From JAKAAZ01 sp963817855 (GTDB lineage: Bacteria > Acidobacteriota > Terriglobia > Terriglobales > Acidobacteriaceae): a DNA stretch of 64,000 nucleotides. Location of the stretch: NCBI GenBank assembly GCA_963817855.1, contig CAWFQA010000004.1, positions 62,001 through 126,000 of the forward strand. Direction: 5' to 3'. Positions 9,375 through 16,981 of this stretch are shown here, in pieces. Each line of letters begins with the position of its first letter. Positions within the stretch are counted from its first letter, which is position 1. A program made the position numbers and the translations under genes. Under the pieces are notes generated by a model. The model made no database searches. It was not told the DNA's origin and saw nothing but the letters and a program-made list of their open reading frames with translations.

Positions 9375-11831
9375 ATGTCCAGCGATTTCTTAAGTGTTAT
9401 CCATCCAGGAGAGCGGAAAGGCCGCGAGAAGGATGGCTCAAAACAGGTCTATCCTGTTCTGCCGGTTCGAGATACGGTGCTTTTTCCCCACGCCGTACTG
9501 CCCTTGACCGTGGGTCGGGAGAGTTCGATCCAACTGGTGCAGTCGTTAGGGGAAGAGAAGACCATCATTGTCGTGGCGCAGCGTGAAGCGCGCATGGATA
9601 CTCCCCAGCCGTCGGATTTGTACGCGGTGGGGACGTTGGCGACGGTGCATAAAGTGGTGAAAATGCCGAACCAAAGCCTATTCGTGTTTACCGAGGGCAC
9701 GGAGCGGGTGAAGCTGACGGAATTCGATCAATCGACGCCGTACATGAAGTCGGAAGTGGATGTGATTGACGATGTTGACCCGGAAAAGAGCCCGGAAGCG
9801 GAGGCGATGCAGCGCAACATTCTGGCGCAGTTTCAGCATATTGTGACCGCGTCTCCGACTCTTTCGGATGAACTGCAGACGATCGCGTTGAACATCGACG
9901 AGCCCGGCCGGCTGGTCGACTTTATCGCGTCTTCGCTGCCGATTCTGTCGACGATCGATAAGCAGGAACTGCTGGAAACGCCGGACGTCATGGCCCGCAT
10001 GACGCGCATGAACCGGCATCTGGCCAAGGAACTCGAAGTGCAGCAACTGCGCAATAAGATCCAGTCTGAGGTGCAGGACCAGGTGCAGCAGTCGCAGCGG
10101 GATTATTACCTGCGCGAGCAGATGAAGGCAATCCAGAAAGAACTTGGCGAGATGGACGAGGGTCAAAAGGACATTGAAGAGCTGCGCGAAAAGCTGGAAG
10201 CCGCGGGCATGCCCGACGCGGTGAAGAAAGAAGGGCTGAAGGAGCTAAACCGCTTGTCGCGGATGTCTCCGATGGCGCCCGACTATTCGATCACGCGCAA
10301 CTACATTGAATGGCTCGTGGTATTGCCGTGGAACAAATCTTCAGGTAGTGAAGTGGATATTCCCAAGGCGAAAGAAATTCTGGATGAGGATCATTACGAC
10401 CTGAAGAAGGTGAAGGAGCGCATCTTGGATTACCTGGCGGTGCGTCGTTTGAAGCCGGATATGAAAGGGCCGATCCTCTGCTTTGTCGGACCTCCGGGTG
10501 TAGGAAAAACTTCGCTGGGTCGCAGCATTGCGCGGGCGCTGGGTCGCAAGTTCCAGCGAATTTCGCTCGGCGGAATGCATGATGAGGCGGAAATCCGCGG
10601 ACATCGGCGCACGTACATTGGCGCCATGCCGGGACAAATCATGCAGTCATTACGGCGAGCGGAAACAAACGATCCCGTATTCATGCTGGATGAGGTGGAC
10701 AAGCTGGGACGTGATTTCCGCGGCGATCCGTCGTCCGCATTGCTGGAGACGCTGGATCCGGAACAGAATTTCAGTTTCCGGGACAATTACCTGGACGTGC
10801 CGTTCGATCTTTCAAAGGTGCTGTTCATTTGCACGGCGAACATGCTGGATCCGATTCCAGAGCCGTTGCGGGACCGCATGGAGATCATCGAACTGACCGG
10901 TTACACGGAAGATGAGAAGGTCCACATTGCGTTTCGGTATCTGATTCCTCGGCAGATCAAGGCAAACGGCATTGAGGAAAAGGATATTGAATTTCCAGAA
11001 GAAGCCGTGCGCAGCATGGTGCGGCATTACACGCATGAGGCGGGCGTCCGCAAGCTGGAGCAGTGGATTGGTACCGTCTGCCGCAAGCAGGCGCGCCGGA
11101 TTGCCGAAGGGCTGACTGACAAACTGGTCGTCACGCCAGCGATCATCCAGGAATTTCTGGGCGGCATCAAGGTGCGCGTGGATACGGAAATTGCCGAGCG
11201 CACCACGCGCCCTGGGGTTGCCGTGGGACTGGCCTGGACTCCGGCGGGCGGCGACATTCTGTTTATTGAAGCCAACCGCATGAAGGGCAAAGGCGGGTTC
11301 ACCATGACCGGGCAGATCGGCGAGGTGATGCAGGAATCCATGCAGGCCGCGCTGACCTGGGTCCGCTCCAACGCGAGACTGCTGAGCCTGAAAGAGGACT
11401 TCAACACGGAAGTCGACCTGCATATTCACATTCCCGCAGGCGCGATTCCGAAGGATGGTCCGTCGGCAGGCGTGACGCTGGTAACGACGCTGGTCTCCCT
11501 GATGACGGACACGGTGATTCGTCCGCTGACCGCGATGACCGGTGAGATAACGCTGAGCGGCAATGTGCTGCCCGTCGGCGGAATCAAAGAGAAGTTCCTG
11601 GCGGCGCGGCGGGCAGGGGTTCGCGACATTATTATGCCGGAAGAAAACCGGTTGAATGTGGAAGAGGATCTGTTGCCGGAGCAGCTGGCAGGCGTGACCA
11701 TTCACTACGCGCGTCGCATTGAAGATGTGCTGGCGATTGCGTTGCCGGATGCGCTGAAACCGCGCGTGCTGGAAGAAGTGATCCAGCAGGAACCGCCGGT
11801 GACGCAGGTGGCGGAGGCGGCGCACGCATAA
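9375..11831 (+). CDS. lon: ATP-dependent protease La (LonA)
   Basis: An 818-residue LonA protease, the usual family length. Order of parts: N-terminal substrate domain (about 1-210), coiled linker (LREQMKAIQKELGE), AAA+ module with Walker A GPPGVGKTS near residue 372 and Walker B VFMLDEVDK, then the peptidase domain with the Ser-Lys dyad at Ser697 (KDGPSAG) and Lys740 (GGIKEK). It degrades damaged and short-lived regulatory proteins in the cytoplasm. The ATG at 9375 is chosen over the TTG at 9357 because GAGGGGG lies directly before it. A strong terminator follows the stop codon, so lon is a single-gene unit. Confidence 0.97.
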   Translation: MSSDFLSVIHPGERKGREKDGSKQVYPVLPVRDTVLFPHAVLPLTVGRESSIQLVQSLGEEKTIIVVAQREARMDTPQPSDLYAVGTLATVHKVVKMPNQSLFVFTEGTERVKLTEFDQSTPYMKSEVDVIDDVDPEKSPEAEAMQRNILAQFQHIVTASPTLSDELQTIALNIDEPGRLVDFIASSLPILSTIDKQELLETPDVMARMTRMNRHLAKELEVQQLRNKIQSEVQDQVQQSQRDYYLREQMKAIQKELGEMDEGQKDIEELREKLEAAGMPDAVKKEGLKELNRLSRMSPMAPDYSITRNYIEWLVVLPWNKSSGSEVDIPKAKEILDEDHYDLKKVKERILDYLAVRRLKPDMKGPILCFVGPPGVGKTSLGRSIARALGRKFQRISLGGMHDEAEIRGHRRTYIGAMPGQIMQSLRRAETNDPVFMLDEVDKLGRDFRGDPSSALLETLDPEQNFSFRDNYLDVPFDLSKVLFICTANMLDPIPEPLRDRMEIIELTGYTEDEKVHIAFRYLIPRQIKANGIEEKDIEFPEEAVRSMVRHYTHEAGVRKLEQWIGTVCRKQARRIAEGLTDKLVVTPAIIQEFLGGIKVRVDTEIAERTTRPGVAVGLAWTPAGGDILFIEANRMKGKGGFTMTGQIGEVMQESMQAALTWVRSNARLLSLKEDFNTEVDLHIHIPAGAIPKDGPSAGVTLVTTLVSLMTDTVIRPLTAMTGEITLSGNVLPVGGIKEKFLAARRAGVRDIIMPEENRLNVEEDLLPEQLAGVTIHYARRIEDVLAIALPDALKPRVLEEVIQQEPPVTQVAEAAHA

Positions 11832-11848
11832 TCTGACATGATTCCCCA

Positions 11849-11887
11849 ACTGGCGTGGAGCCGTACGCTCCCCGCCAGATTTTTTTT
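11849..11887 (+). terminator. Intrinsic terminator of lon
   Basis: CTGGCG-T-GGAGC, loop CGTAC, GCTCC-C-CGCCAG, then an eight-T run (11880-11887). It overlaps the upstream extension of the next reading frame, which argues that the next gene starts later, near 11903. Confidence 0.85.
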
Positions 11888-11902
11888 GCACTGTACATTT
11901 TT

Positions 11903-12460
11903 ATGCTGACCATCGGCCACTCCACGCTTGCGATCGAGACGTTTCTTGGCGCGCTGCAGGACAATGGCGTCACGCTGTTGGTGGACGTGCGGACGATTCC
12001 GAAATCGCGGCATAATCCTCAATTCGGCATAGAGACGTTGTCGGCTTCGCTGCGTTCTGTCGGCATTGAATATCGATGGATGCAGGCGCTGGGCGGGTTG
12101 CGCAAAGCCCGAAAAGACTCGATCAACACGGGGTGGCGGAATGCCAGCTTTCGCGGCTATGCGGACTATATGCAGACAGACGTGTTTGAAACTGCGCTGC
12201 AGGAGTTGTTGGTATTTGAGAAGGAATCGGCGGTTGCGATCATGTGTTCAGAAGCGGTACCGTGGCGCTGTCATCGCTCGCTGATCGGGGACGCGTTGCT
12301 GGTTTACGGACACTCCGTCGAGGATGTTTTTGTCGCGGCGACAGGGAAATCGCAGCGCAAGCCGCACACGCTCACTCCATTTGCGCGGGTCGAAGGAACG
12401 CGAGTCTGGTACCCCGGTGAGCCGGAGCTGCCGTTGCGCGGCAATAAGATTGGCGATTGA
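11903..12460 (+). CDS. DUF488 domain protein
   Basis: About 185 residues beginning MLTIGHSTLAIETFLG, the standard opening of the DUF488 family. Other family marks are VDVRTIPKSRHNPQF, the YRWMQALGGLR segment, and IMCSEAVPWRCHRSLIGDAL with its conserved Cys-x-His pair. Members are small cytosolic proteins of unknown activity, sometimes discussed as nucleic-acid or metal linked. A longer frame from GTG 11855 would begin inside the lon terminator and is rejected; no good ribosome site precedes 11903, so the exact start is uncertain. It sits between lon and the molybdopterin synthase gene. Confidence 0.75.
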   Translation: MLTIGHSTLAIETFLGALQDNGVTLLVDVRTIPKSRHNPQFGIETLSASLRSVGIEYRWMQALGGLRKARKDSINTGWRNASFRGYADYMQTDVFETALQELLVFEKESAVAIMCSEAVPWRCHRSLIGDALLVYGHSVEDVFVAATGKSQRKPHTLTPFARVEGTRVWYPGEPELPLRGNKIGD

Positions 12461-12516
12461 CGTGCGCGAACGATTGAAATGGCCCCTCACATGTTTGGCA
12501 GTTCCATGTGGAACAT

Positions 12517-12544
12517 TTGAGGCATGGGACAATCGCACTACACT
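12517..12544 (+). promoter_or_regulatory. Candidate promoter giving a leaderless MoaD-MoaE mRNA
   Basis: TTGAGG (12517-12522) and TACACT (12539-12544) with a 16-base spacer place the expected transcription start at about the ATG of 12551. No ribosome site precedes that ATG, which fits leaderless initiation. Confidence 0.4.
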
Positions 12545-12550
12545 AAATCC

Positions 12551-13294
12551 ATGCATGTGCACGTACTACTGTTCGGCGCATTGAAGGACCTGCGGGCGCG
12601 GGAGAAGGAGACCGTCGAGCTGCCGGAACGGGCCACGGTGGAGGAATTTCTGCGCGGTTTTTTTGCGATTGCGCCGCAGTTGGAAAAGTATGCAGGCTCG
12701 CTGGCGATTGCGGTGAACCAGGAATACGCACGGCCCACGCAGGTGCTGCGCGAAGGCGATGAGATTGCGTTGCTGCCGCCGGTGAGCGGAGGTTCCGCAG
12801 ACGATCAGTCAGTTCAGGAAACTGATTGGATTCGCCTGCAACGGGAGCCGATCGAGGCGGGAGCACTGCTTGCTGCGGTGAAAGAGGGCGAGGCCGGTGC
12901 GGTGGTGGTGTTTGACGGCATCGTGCGCAACAATACGCGCGGGCGACGGACGATGTATCTCGATTACGAGGCGTATGAAGCCATGGCGTTGAGCCAGATG
13001 CAGGGGCTGGCTCGCGAGGCCCAGCAGCGCTTTGGTGTGCGGCGGGTGGCGCTGCTGCATCGGCTCGGGCGGTTGCACATAGGCGAGACCAGCGTGCTGA
13101 TTGTGGTGGCATCCCCACATCGCGCGCAGGCGTTCGAAGCCTGCCGATGGATCATCGACACCCTGAAGAAAACAGTTCCTATCTGGAAAAAAGAATGGTT
13201 CGAGGACGGCGCGGTCTGGGCCGACGGCGAGCCGTTTCCGGAAGATATTTCCATTCAGAAGTCCAGCGAAAGTGCGGCCGAGAGCAAGCCGTGA
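12551..13294 (+). CDS. moaX: Fused molybdopterin synthase, MoaD-MoaE (MoaX type)
   Basis: 247 residues. Residues 1-81 are the ubiquitin-like sulfur carrier MoaD, ending in the diagnostic PPVSGG (Gly80-Gly81). Residues from about 95 to 235 are MoaE, with FDGIVRNNTRGR and the catalytic lysine motif VPIWKKEWFEDG. Molybdopterin synthase uses the MoaD C-terminal thiocarboxylate to add sulfur to precursor Z (cPMP). In a fusion the Gly-Gly end is buried, so cleavage after it is needed; the following residue is Ser82, as at the processing site described for mycobacterial MoaX. An in-frame ATG at 12524 also exists. Its stop overlaps the GTG start of the next gene. Confidence 0.88.
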   Translation: MHVHVLLFGALKDLRAREKETVELPERATVEEFLRGFFAIAPQLEKYAGSLAIAVNQEYARPTQVLREGDEIALLPPVSGGSADDQSVQETDWIRLQREPIEAGALLAAVKEGEAGAVVVFDGIVRNNTRGRRTMYLDYEAYEAMALSQMQGLAREAQQRFGVRRVALLHRLGRLHIGETSVLIVVASPHRAQAFEACRWIIDTLKKTVPIWKKEWFEDGAVWADGEPFPEDISIQKSSESAAESKP

Positions 13295-14268
13295 GATGGA
13301 CGTTGGCTGTCGCGAGCCTGGCGGCGTTCTTGATACTTCCGAGCGCCATGAGTTTCTTCCCTCCCACCCTAGCCGCAAAAAGCGCTGCAAGGATGGGGCA
13401 TCCGCAAGTTTCAAACGATTCTGTTCGGGTTCGGGTAAATCTGGTCAATATTCCGATGAGTGTGGTGGATCGGCACGGGCGGCCGGTGACCGGGCTGCAT
13501 CGCGACGATTTTTCGCTGACGGAAGACGGCCATCCGGAAGCGATCCGCGTATTTCAGGCGACCGCCGTTCACCCGCTCTCCATGGTGATGGCGATCGATA
13601 CCAGCGTGAGCGTTCGCACGGACCTGGCCTTTGCCAAGCAGGCCGCCGCCGATCTGGCTGCGTCATTACTGAGTCGCGATGATCGCATGGAACTACTGGG
13701 GTTTGCCGGCGATGTGACGCAGGTCGTTCCGTTCACGAGCAATCTGCACGCGTTTGATCATGGGCTGCGGACGCTGCATGGAGATGGGCCGACGGCGCTC
13801 TATGCTGCGATTGCTCGGGCCGCGAACGATCTTGCATCTCAATCCGGACGTAGAGTCATTGTGGTGGTCAGCGACGGATCGAACAGCGTGGACGGAGTGG
13901 ATTATGACCAGGCGCGAACAGCTGCGCTGCGGGCGCAGGCCAGCATTGAAAGCATTATCCTGCTGCCGATCGGCGCGAATGCGGGCCGCGATCTCGGCGG
14001 GGAACACGCGCTGATTCAACTGGCTCGCGATACCGGCGGCCAATATTTTTATGCCGACGGTGCGACTCCAATCCGGGATGCGATGACGCGGCTTTCGCTG
14101 GGACTTCGTTCGGAGTATTTGCTGGGCTACTATCCCACACAGCAGGCTGCGACGAAATCGGACGCAGGCGGGTTTCGCAGGATTCAATTGCGGCTCACCA
14201 GCCCCGCGTTGAGTCGTGCCTATCGGTTGCGATACCGCACAGGCTATTACGCGGAGGGCACGCGCTAA
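13291..14268 (+). CDS. Secreted VWFA-related protein (acidobacterial type)
   Basis: 325 residues starting at GTG 13291, which overlaps the upstream stop as GTGA. An N-terminal signal sequence (VRWTLAVASLAAFLILPSAMS) is followed by a beta-rich segment (VRVRVNLVNIPMSVVDRHGRPV, DDFSLTEDG) and a von Willebrand A domain with an intact metal site: DTSVS near residue 100, then TALYAAI and VVSDGSNS. This is the VWFA-related domain greatly expanded in Acidobacteriota; such proteins probably bind protein partners outside the inner membrane. Residues about 24-37 are encoded by a copy of the dispersed palindromic repeat family A. Function unknown; translational coupling to moaX may be incidental. Confidence 0.82.
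   Translation: MRWTLAVASLAAFLILPSAMSFFPPTLAAKSAARMGHPQVSNDSVRVRVNLVNIPMSVVDRHGRPVTGLHRDDFSLTEDGHPEAIRVFQATAVHPLSMVMAIDTSVSVRTDLAFAKQAAADLAASLLSRDDRMELLGFAGDVTQVVPFTSNLHAFDHGLRTLHGDGPTALYAAIARAANDLASQSGRRVIVVVSDGSNSVDGVDYDQARTAALRAQASIESIILLPIGANAGRDLGGEHALIQLARDTGGQYFYADGATPIRDAMTRLSLGLRSEYLLGYYPTQQAATKSDAGGFRRIQLRLTSPALSRAYRLRYRTGYYAEGTR
13361..13402 (+). repeat. Family A palindromic repeat inside the VWFA reading frame
   Basis: CCCACCCTAGCCGC ... GCAAGGATGGGGCATCC has the conserved arms of the intergenic copies at 17969, 20280, 21067 and 33993. Here it is read through in frame just after the signal peptide. Confidence 0.65.
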
Positions 14269-14310
14269 GGGAGTTCCGATTCAGTCGATCCGTCGGCGCG
14301 GCGAGCCCTC

Positions 14311-14392
14311 GGGAGTGCAGCGAAGGATCTCTGTATTTCCAGGGAAAGCCAATGCCCAGATTCTTCGCTACGCTCAGAATGACCACCATTCC
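14311..14392 (+). repeat. Divergent family B-like intergenic repeat
   Basis: Contains GAAGGATCTCTG on the left and CTTCGCTACGCTCAGAATGACCACC on the right (shown in part), resembling the TTCGCTCGGNATGACA end of family B. It lies between the VWFA gene and the Hfq-like gene. Confidence 0.4.
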
Positions 14393-14470
14393 CACTACGC
14401 CATCGGGAGAACGGCTATCGAGCGGTGCCCTGATACAAAGCAGGTTGATTCAGAGCTTCCTTGGGCGCGA

Positions 14471-14476
14471 TATACT
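14471..14476 (+). promoter_or_regulatory. Candidate -10 element of the Hfq-like/suhB unit
   Basis: TATACT ends seven bases before the GTG at 14483, so the mRNA would start at or beside the start codon (leaderless). The best -35 candidate, TTGATT at 14445, is at a long 20-base spacing. Confidence 0.35.
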
Positions 14477-14482
14477 TTGGGT

Positions 14483-14800
14483 GTGAACACTCCTGGCAGC
14501 GGTCGGCGCAAGCAGAAATCTCATCATCCGCAATCGGAAACCGGGCAGGAAGCGATGTATCTGCGCACCTTGAGTGAGCGGCAGACGCCTGTGGTGGTGC
14601 AGATGCGGGATGGTGAAGCGTTGCACGGCTGGATCGAGTATTTTGACGATCGCATGATCCGCCTGACCCGGGAAGCCAAGCCAAACCTTTTTATCTACAA
14701 GCATCAGATTCTGACGATTACGGAAAAACCTCGCCGGCCCGCGCCGCGCAGGGACAAGCCATCTGAGGCTGAGGAGTCGACCGAGGAATCCCAGGCATGA
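14483..14800 (+). CDS. hfq: Hfq-like Sm-fold RNA chaperone
   Basis: About 105 residues. After a basic tail (GSGRRKQKSHH) comes a helix ETGQEAMYLRTLSERQTPV that matches the Hfq N-terminal helix, then Sm1-like strands VVVQMRDGEALHGWIEYFDDRMIRLT and the Sm2 signature LFIYKHQILTI, comparable with the VYKHAIS motif of Hfq. A charged, acidic C-terminal tail follows. Hfq hexamers pair small RNAs with mRNAs. The helix begins before the internal ATG at 14555, which is why the GTG at 14483 is chosen. Its TGA overlaps the ATG of suhB (ATGA), so the two genes are coupled. The Hfq assignment is by motif and is good but not certain. Confidence 0.7.
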   Translation: MNTPGSGRRKQKSHHPQSETGQEAMYLRTLSERQTPVVVQMRDGEALHGWIEYFDDRMIRLTREAKPNLFIYKHQILTITEKPRRPAPRRDKPSEAEESTEESQA

Positions 14801-15690
14801 GCGAGCGGAATTTGCCTCATGCCGGACCTGCATCGGGGATGGCGCGAGCCGCGGGAGCTTTGCTGCGCAAGCATTATGAACACGGGGTGGCGACCGAATA
14901 CAAGGGCGAAGTCGACCTGGTGACGGTGGCGGACCGTGAGAGCGAAAAGTTGTTGGTGGAGCGGCTGCGCGCGCAATGGCCGGACTACGGCATTGTCGGC
15001 GAAGAAGGCACGCGGACGCAGATGGAATGCGAGTATCGCTGGTACATCGATCCGCTGGATGGGACGACGAATTTTGCCCATGGGTTTCCGGCATTCTGCG
15101 TGTCGATGGGGCTGGAACATCGTTTGCCGGGAACGGCGGTGGATGCAGATGGCGAGTTGGTTGCGGCGGTAATCTACGATCCGCTGCGCGACGAAATGTT
15201 TCTGGCGGAAAAGGGACAGGGCGCGACTCTGAACGGCAAGCCAATTCATGTTTCCGCGACGGAAACGCTGGCAGAATCCTTGATCGCCACGGGATTTCCA
15301 AGTCGCAAACGCCACGGCAATCCAAACGTGCATTTTTATCATGAGTTCACGTTGCGCTCCCATGGAGTTCGCCGGGCTGGTTCCGCGGCGCTGGACTTGG
15401 CCTATACGGCGTGCGGACGGCTGGACGGTTATTGGGAATTCAAGCTGAACTCCTGGGACACGGCGGCTGGTGTGTTGCTGGTTCGCGAAGCCGGTGGCAA
15501 GGTGACCTATGTCGATGGCAGCCCGTTTCATCTGGTCAGCGCAGAAGTGCTGGCAAGCAATGGAAAGATTCATGGCGCCATGATTCAGCTGTTTCAGGAC
15601 ATGCTTGCCGGGCGCAACCTGGAGCCGATCCAATCTGCGCGCGAGTTTGCCGCTGAGCGAGCGGAACGCCTTGCGGCGGCTGCAAAATGA
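14797..15690 (+). CDS. suhB: Inositol-1-monophosphatase family protein (SuhB)
   Basis: 297 residues with all metal and substrate motifs of the FIG/IMPase superfamily: GEEGT near residue 70, WYIDPLDGTTNFAHGFP near residue 83, and the late WDTAAGVLLVREAGG near residue 223. Such enzymes remove phosphate from inositol 1-phosphate or related sugar and nucleotide phosphates; SuhB of proteobacteria also takes part in rRNA antitermination. The gene starts inside the stop codon of the Hfq-like gene, so an RNA-related role would suit the context, though that is inference. Slightly longer than the 265-residue average. Confidence 0.9.
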   Translation: MSERNLPHAGPASGMARAAGALLRKHYEHGVATEYKGEVDLVTVADRESEKLLVERLRAQWPDYGIVGEEGTRTQMECEYRWYIDPLDGTTNFAHGFPAFCVSMGLEHRLPGTAVDADGELVAAVIYDPLRDEMFLAEKGQGATLNGKPIHVSATETLAESLIATGFPSRKRHGNPNVHFYHEFTLRSHGVRRAGSAALDLAYTACGRLDGYWEFKLNSWDTAAGVLLVREAGGKVTYVDGSPFHLVSAEVLASNGKIHGAMIQLFQDMLAGRNLEPIQSAREFAAERAERLAAAAK

Positions 15691-15796
15691 GCGGGAAGAT
15701 TCTGATGCGGTAAATTTTTTTCAGTGGACAACCTTGCACCGGCTGTGCTGCTACAATCGAGTTGGCTGCTAGTTCCAGTTAGGAGAGTTTTGACCC

Positions 15797-16057
15797 ATGG
15801 CTTACGTGATTGCAGAACCCTGCATCGGCACGAAGGATTCCGCCTGCGTCGATGCCTGCCCGGTGGATTGTATTCATCCCAAGAAGGATGAAGAAGGTTT
15901 TGAAGGGGCCAATCAGCTCTTCATCGATCCAGTGGAATGCATCGATTGCGGTGCGTGCGTGCCGGTTTGCCCGGTGTCGGCCATTTTCACTGCCGACGAT
16001 CTGCCGGAAAAATGGAAAGCATACGAGCAGACCAACGCCCAGCATTTCGGCCGCTAG
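15797..16057 (+). CDS. fdxA: Ferredoxin with two Fe-S clusters
   Basis: 86 residues. The N-terminal half has Cys9, Cys17, Cys21 and Cys25 (CIGTKDSACVDACPVDC) and the second half CIDCGACVPVCPVSAI. The 7-residue gap between the first two cysteines resembles FdxA ferredoxins that hold one 3Fe-4S and one 4Fe-4S cluster. It carries low-potential electrons in the cytoplasm; its partners are not encoded nearby. TAGGAGAG precedes the ATG and a strong hairpin terminator follows, so it is a one-gene unit. A TACAAT at 15752 is a possible -10, but no -35 at normal spacing was found. Confidence 0.92.
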   Translation: MAYVIAEPCIGTKDSACVDACPVDCIHPKKDEEGFEGANQLFIDPVECIDCGACVPVCPVSAIFTADDLPEKWKAYEQTNAQHFGR

Positions 16058-16075
16058 ATCTGTTTTTGTCTCGGG

Positions 16076-16107
16076 AAAGCGCGCAGCTTCAGGGCTGCGC
16101 GCTTTTT
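16076..16107 (+). terminator. Intrinsic terminator of the ferredoxin gene
   Basis: AAAGCGCGCAGC (16076-16087) pairs exactly with GCTGCGCGCTTT (16094-16105) and runs into a T-tract. Confidence 0.88.
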
Positions 16108-16163
16108 CATTGGGCGCTGTTTTCCCGGTCTCGACTCGATCGAATTGAATTCTCGTCCACGTT

Positions 16164-16907
16164 ATGACTCTGCATCAATCTGAGGCGATCGTACTGCGCA
16201 CCTGGCCGCTGCGGGAGTCGGACTTGCTGGTTTCGTTGTTGACGCGCGACTTGGGCAAGGTGCGCGGCGTGGCCAAGGCAGCGTTGAAATCGAGAAAGCG
16301 ATTTGGCGGAGCACTAGAGCCCATGACTTACGTGCATGCGGCGTACACCGAACGGCCTCGGCAGGAACTGGTGCGGATGGATCATTTTGAAGCGATCGCG
16401 TCGCCGCTGGCCGAGCCGATCGATTATCTGCGCGCGGCAACGCTGGGATATTACGCCGAGGTGCTGGAAAATGTGCTGCCCGATCATGATCCGCAGGATG
16501 CAATTTTTCGCCTTACGCTGGCGGTGCTGGAGCAGAGCCAGGTGGATCGCTGCTGGATGCCGGTGACGTATTTTTCACTTTGGATCACGCGGCTGATTGG
16601 TTGGCTGCCGGAGATTGATCGATGTACGGATTGCGGGGAGGCGTTCACGGGAGAAGCGGCGTATTTTCACGTGTTGGCGGATGGTTTGAGCTGTGTGCGA
16701 CATAAGAAGCCGAACAGTGGCATGCTGGGTCGGGACTCGCTGGCGCTGGCGCAGCGGATGTTGCGGGATCCGATTGGGGCGATGAGCGCCGAACCGTGGA
16801 CGCGGCAGTCGGGACGGGATCTTCGACGGTTTCTTGTGCGAACTCTGGAGCGGCATACGGAGCGGCGTTTGAAGTCTGCGGAAGTATTCAGTCGCATGGG
16901 CGGCTGA
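16164..16907 (+). CDS. recO: DNA repair protein RecO
   Basis: 247 residues, normal for RecO. The N-terminal OB fold opens with ESEAIVLRTWPLRESDLLVSL-like sequence (here QSEAIVLRTWPLRESDLLVS) and GKVRGVAKAALKSRKRFGG. A helical region follows, then a partial zinc-ribbon (CTDCGEAF and a later Cys in LSCVRHKK). RecO anneals SSB-coated strands and, with RecR, loads RecA in the RecFOR recombination pathway. No strong ribosome site precedes the ATG at 16164. The gene lies 74 bases before glyQ in the same direction, a common arrangement. Confidence 0.92.
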   Translation: MTLHQSEAIVLRTWPLRESDLLVSLLTRDLGKVRGVAKAALKSRKRFGGALEPMTYVHAAYTERPRQELVRMDHFEAIASPLAEPIDYLRAATLGYYAEVLENVLPDHDPQDAIFRLTLAVLEQSQVDRCWMPVTYFSLWITRLIGWLPEIDRCTDCGEAFTGEAAYFHVLADGLSCVRHKKPNSGMLGRDSLALAQRMLRDPIGAMSAEPWTRQSGRDLRRFLVRTLERHTERRLKSAEVFSRMGG

Positions 16908-16981
16908 GGGTATTTCGCCGGTCCGGGTCGGAGGTCGGCGGCACATTCGATACAATCAGCATCAACGCGTCCGCACATGAA

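Noticed and set aside
10812..11891. Long minus-strand frame opposite lon
   Set aside because: Antisense shadow of a complete Lon protease gene; no ribosome site or domain.
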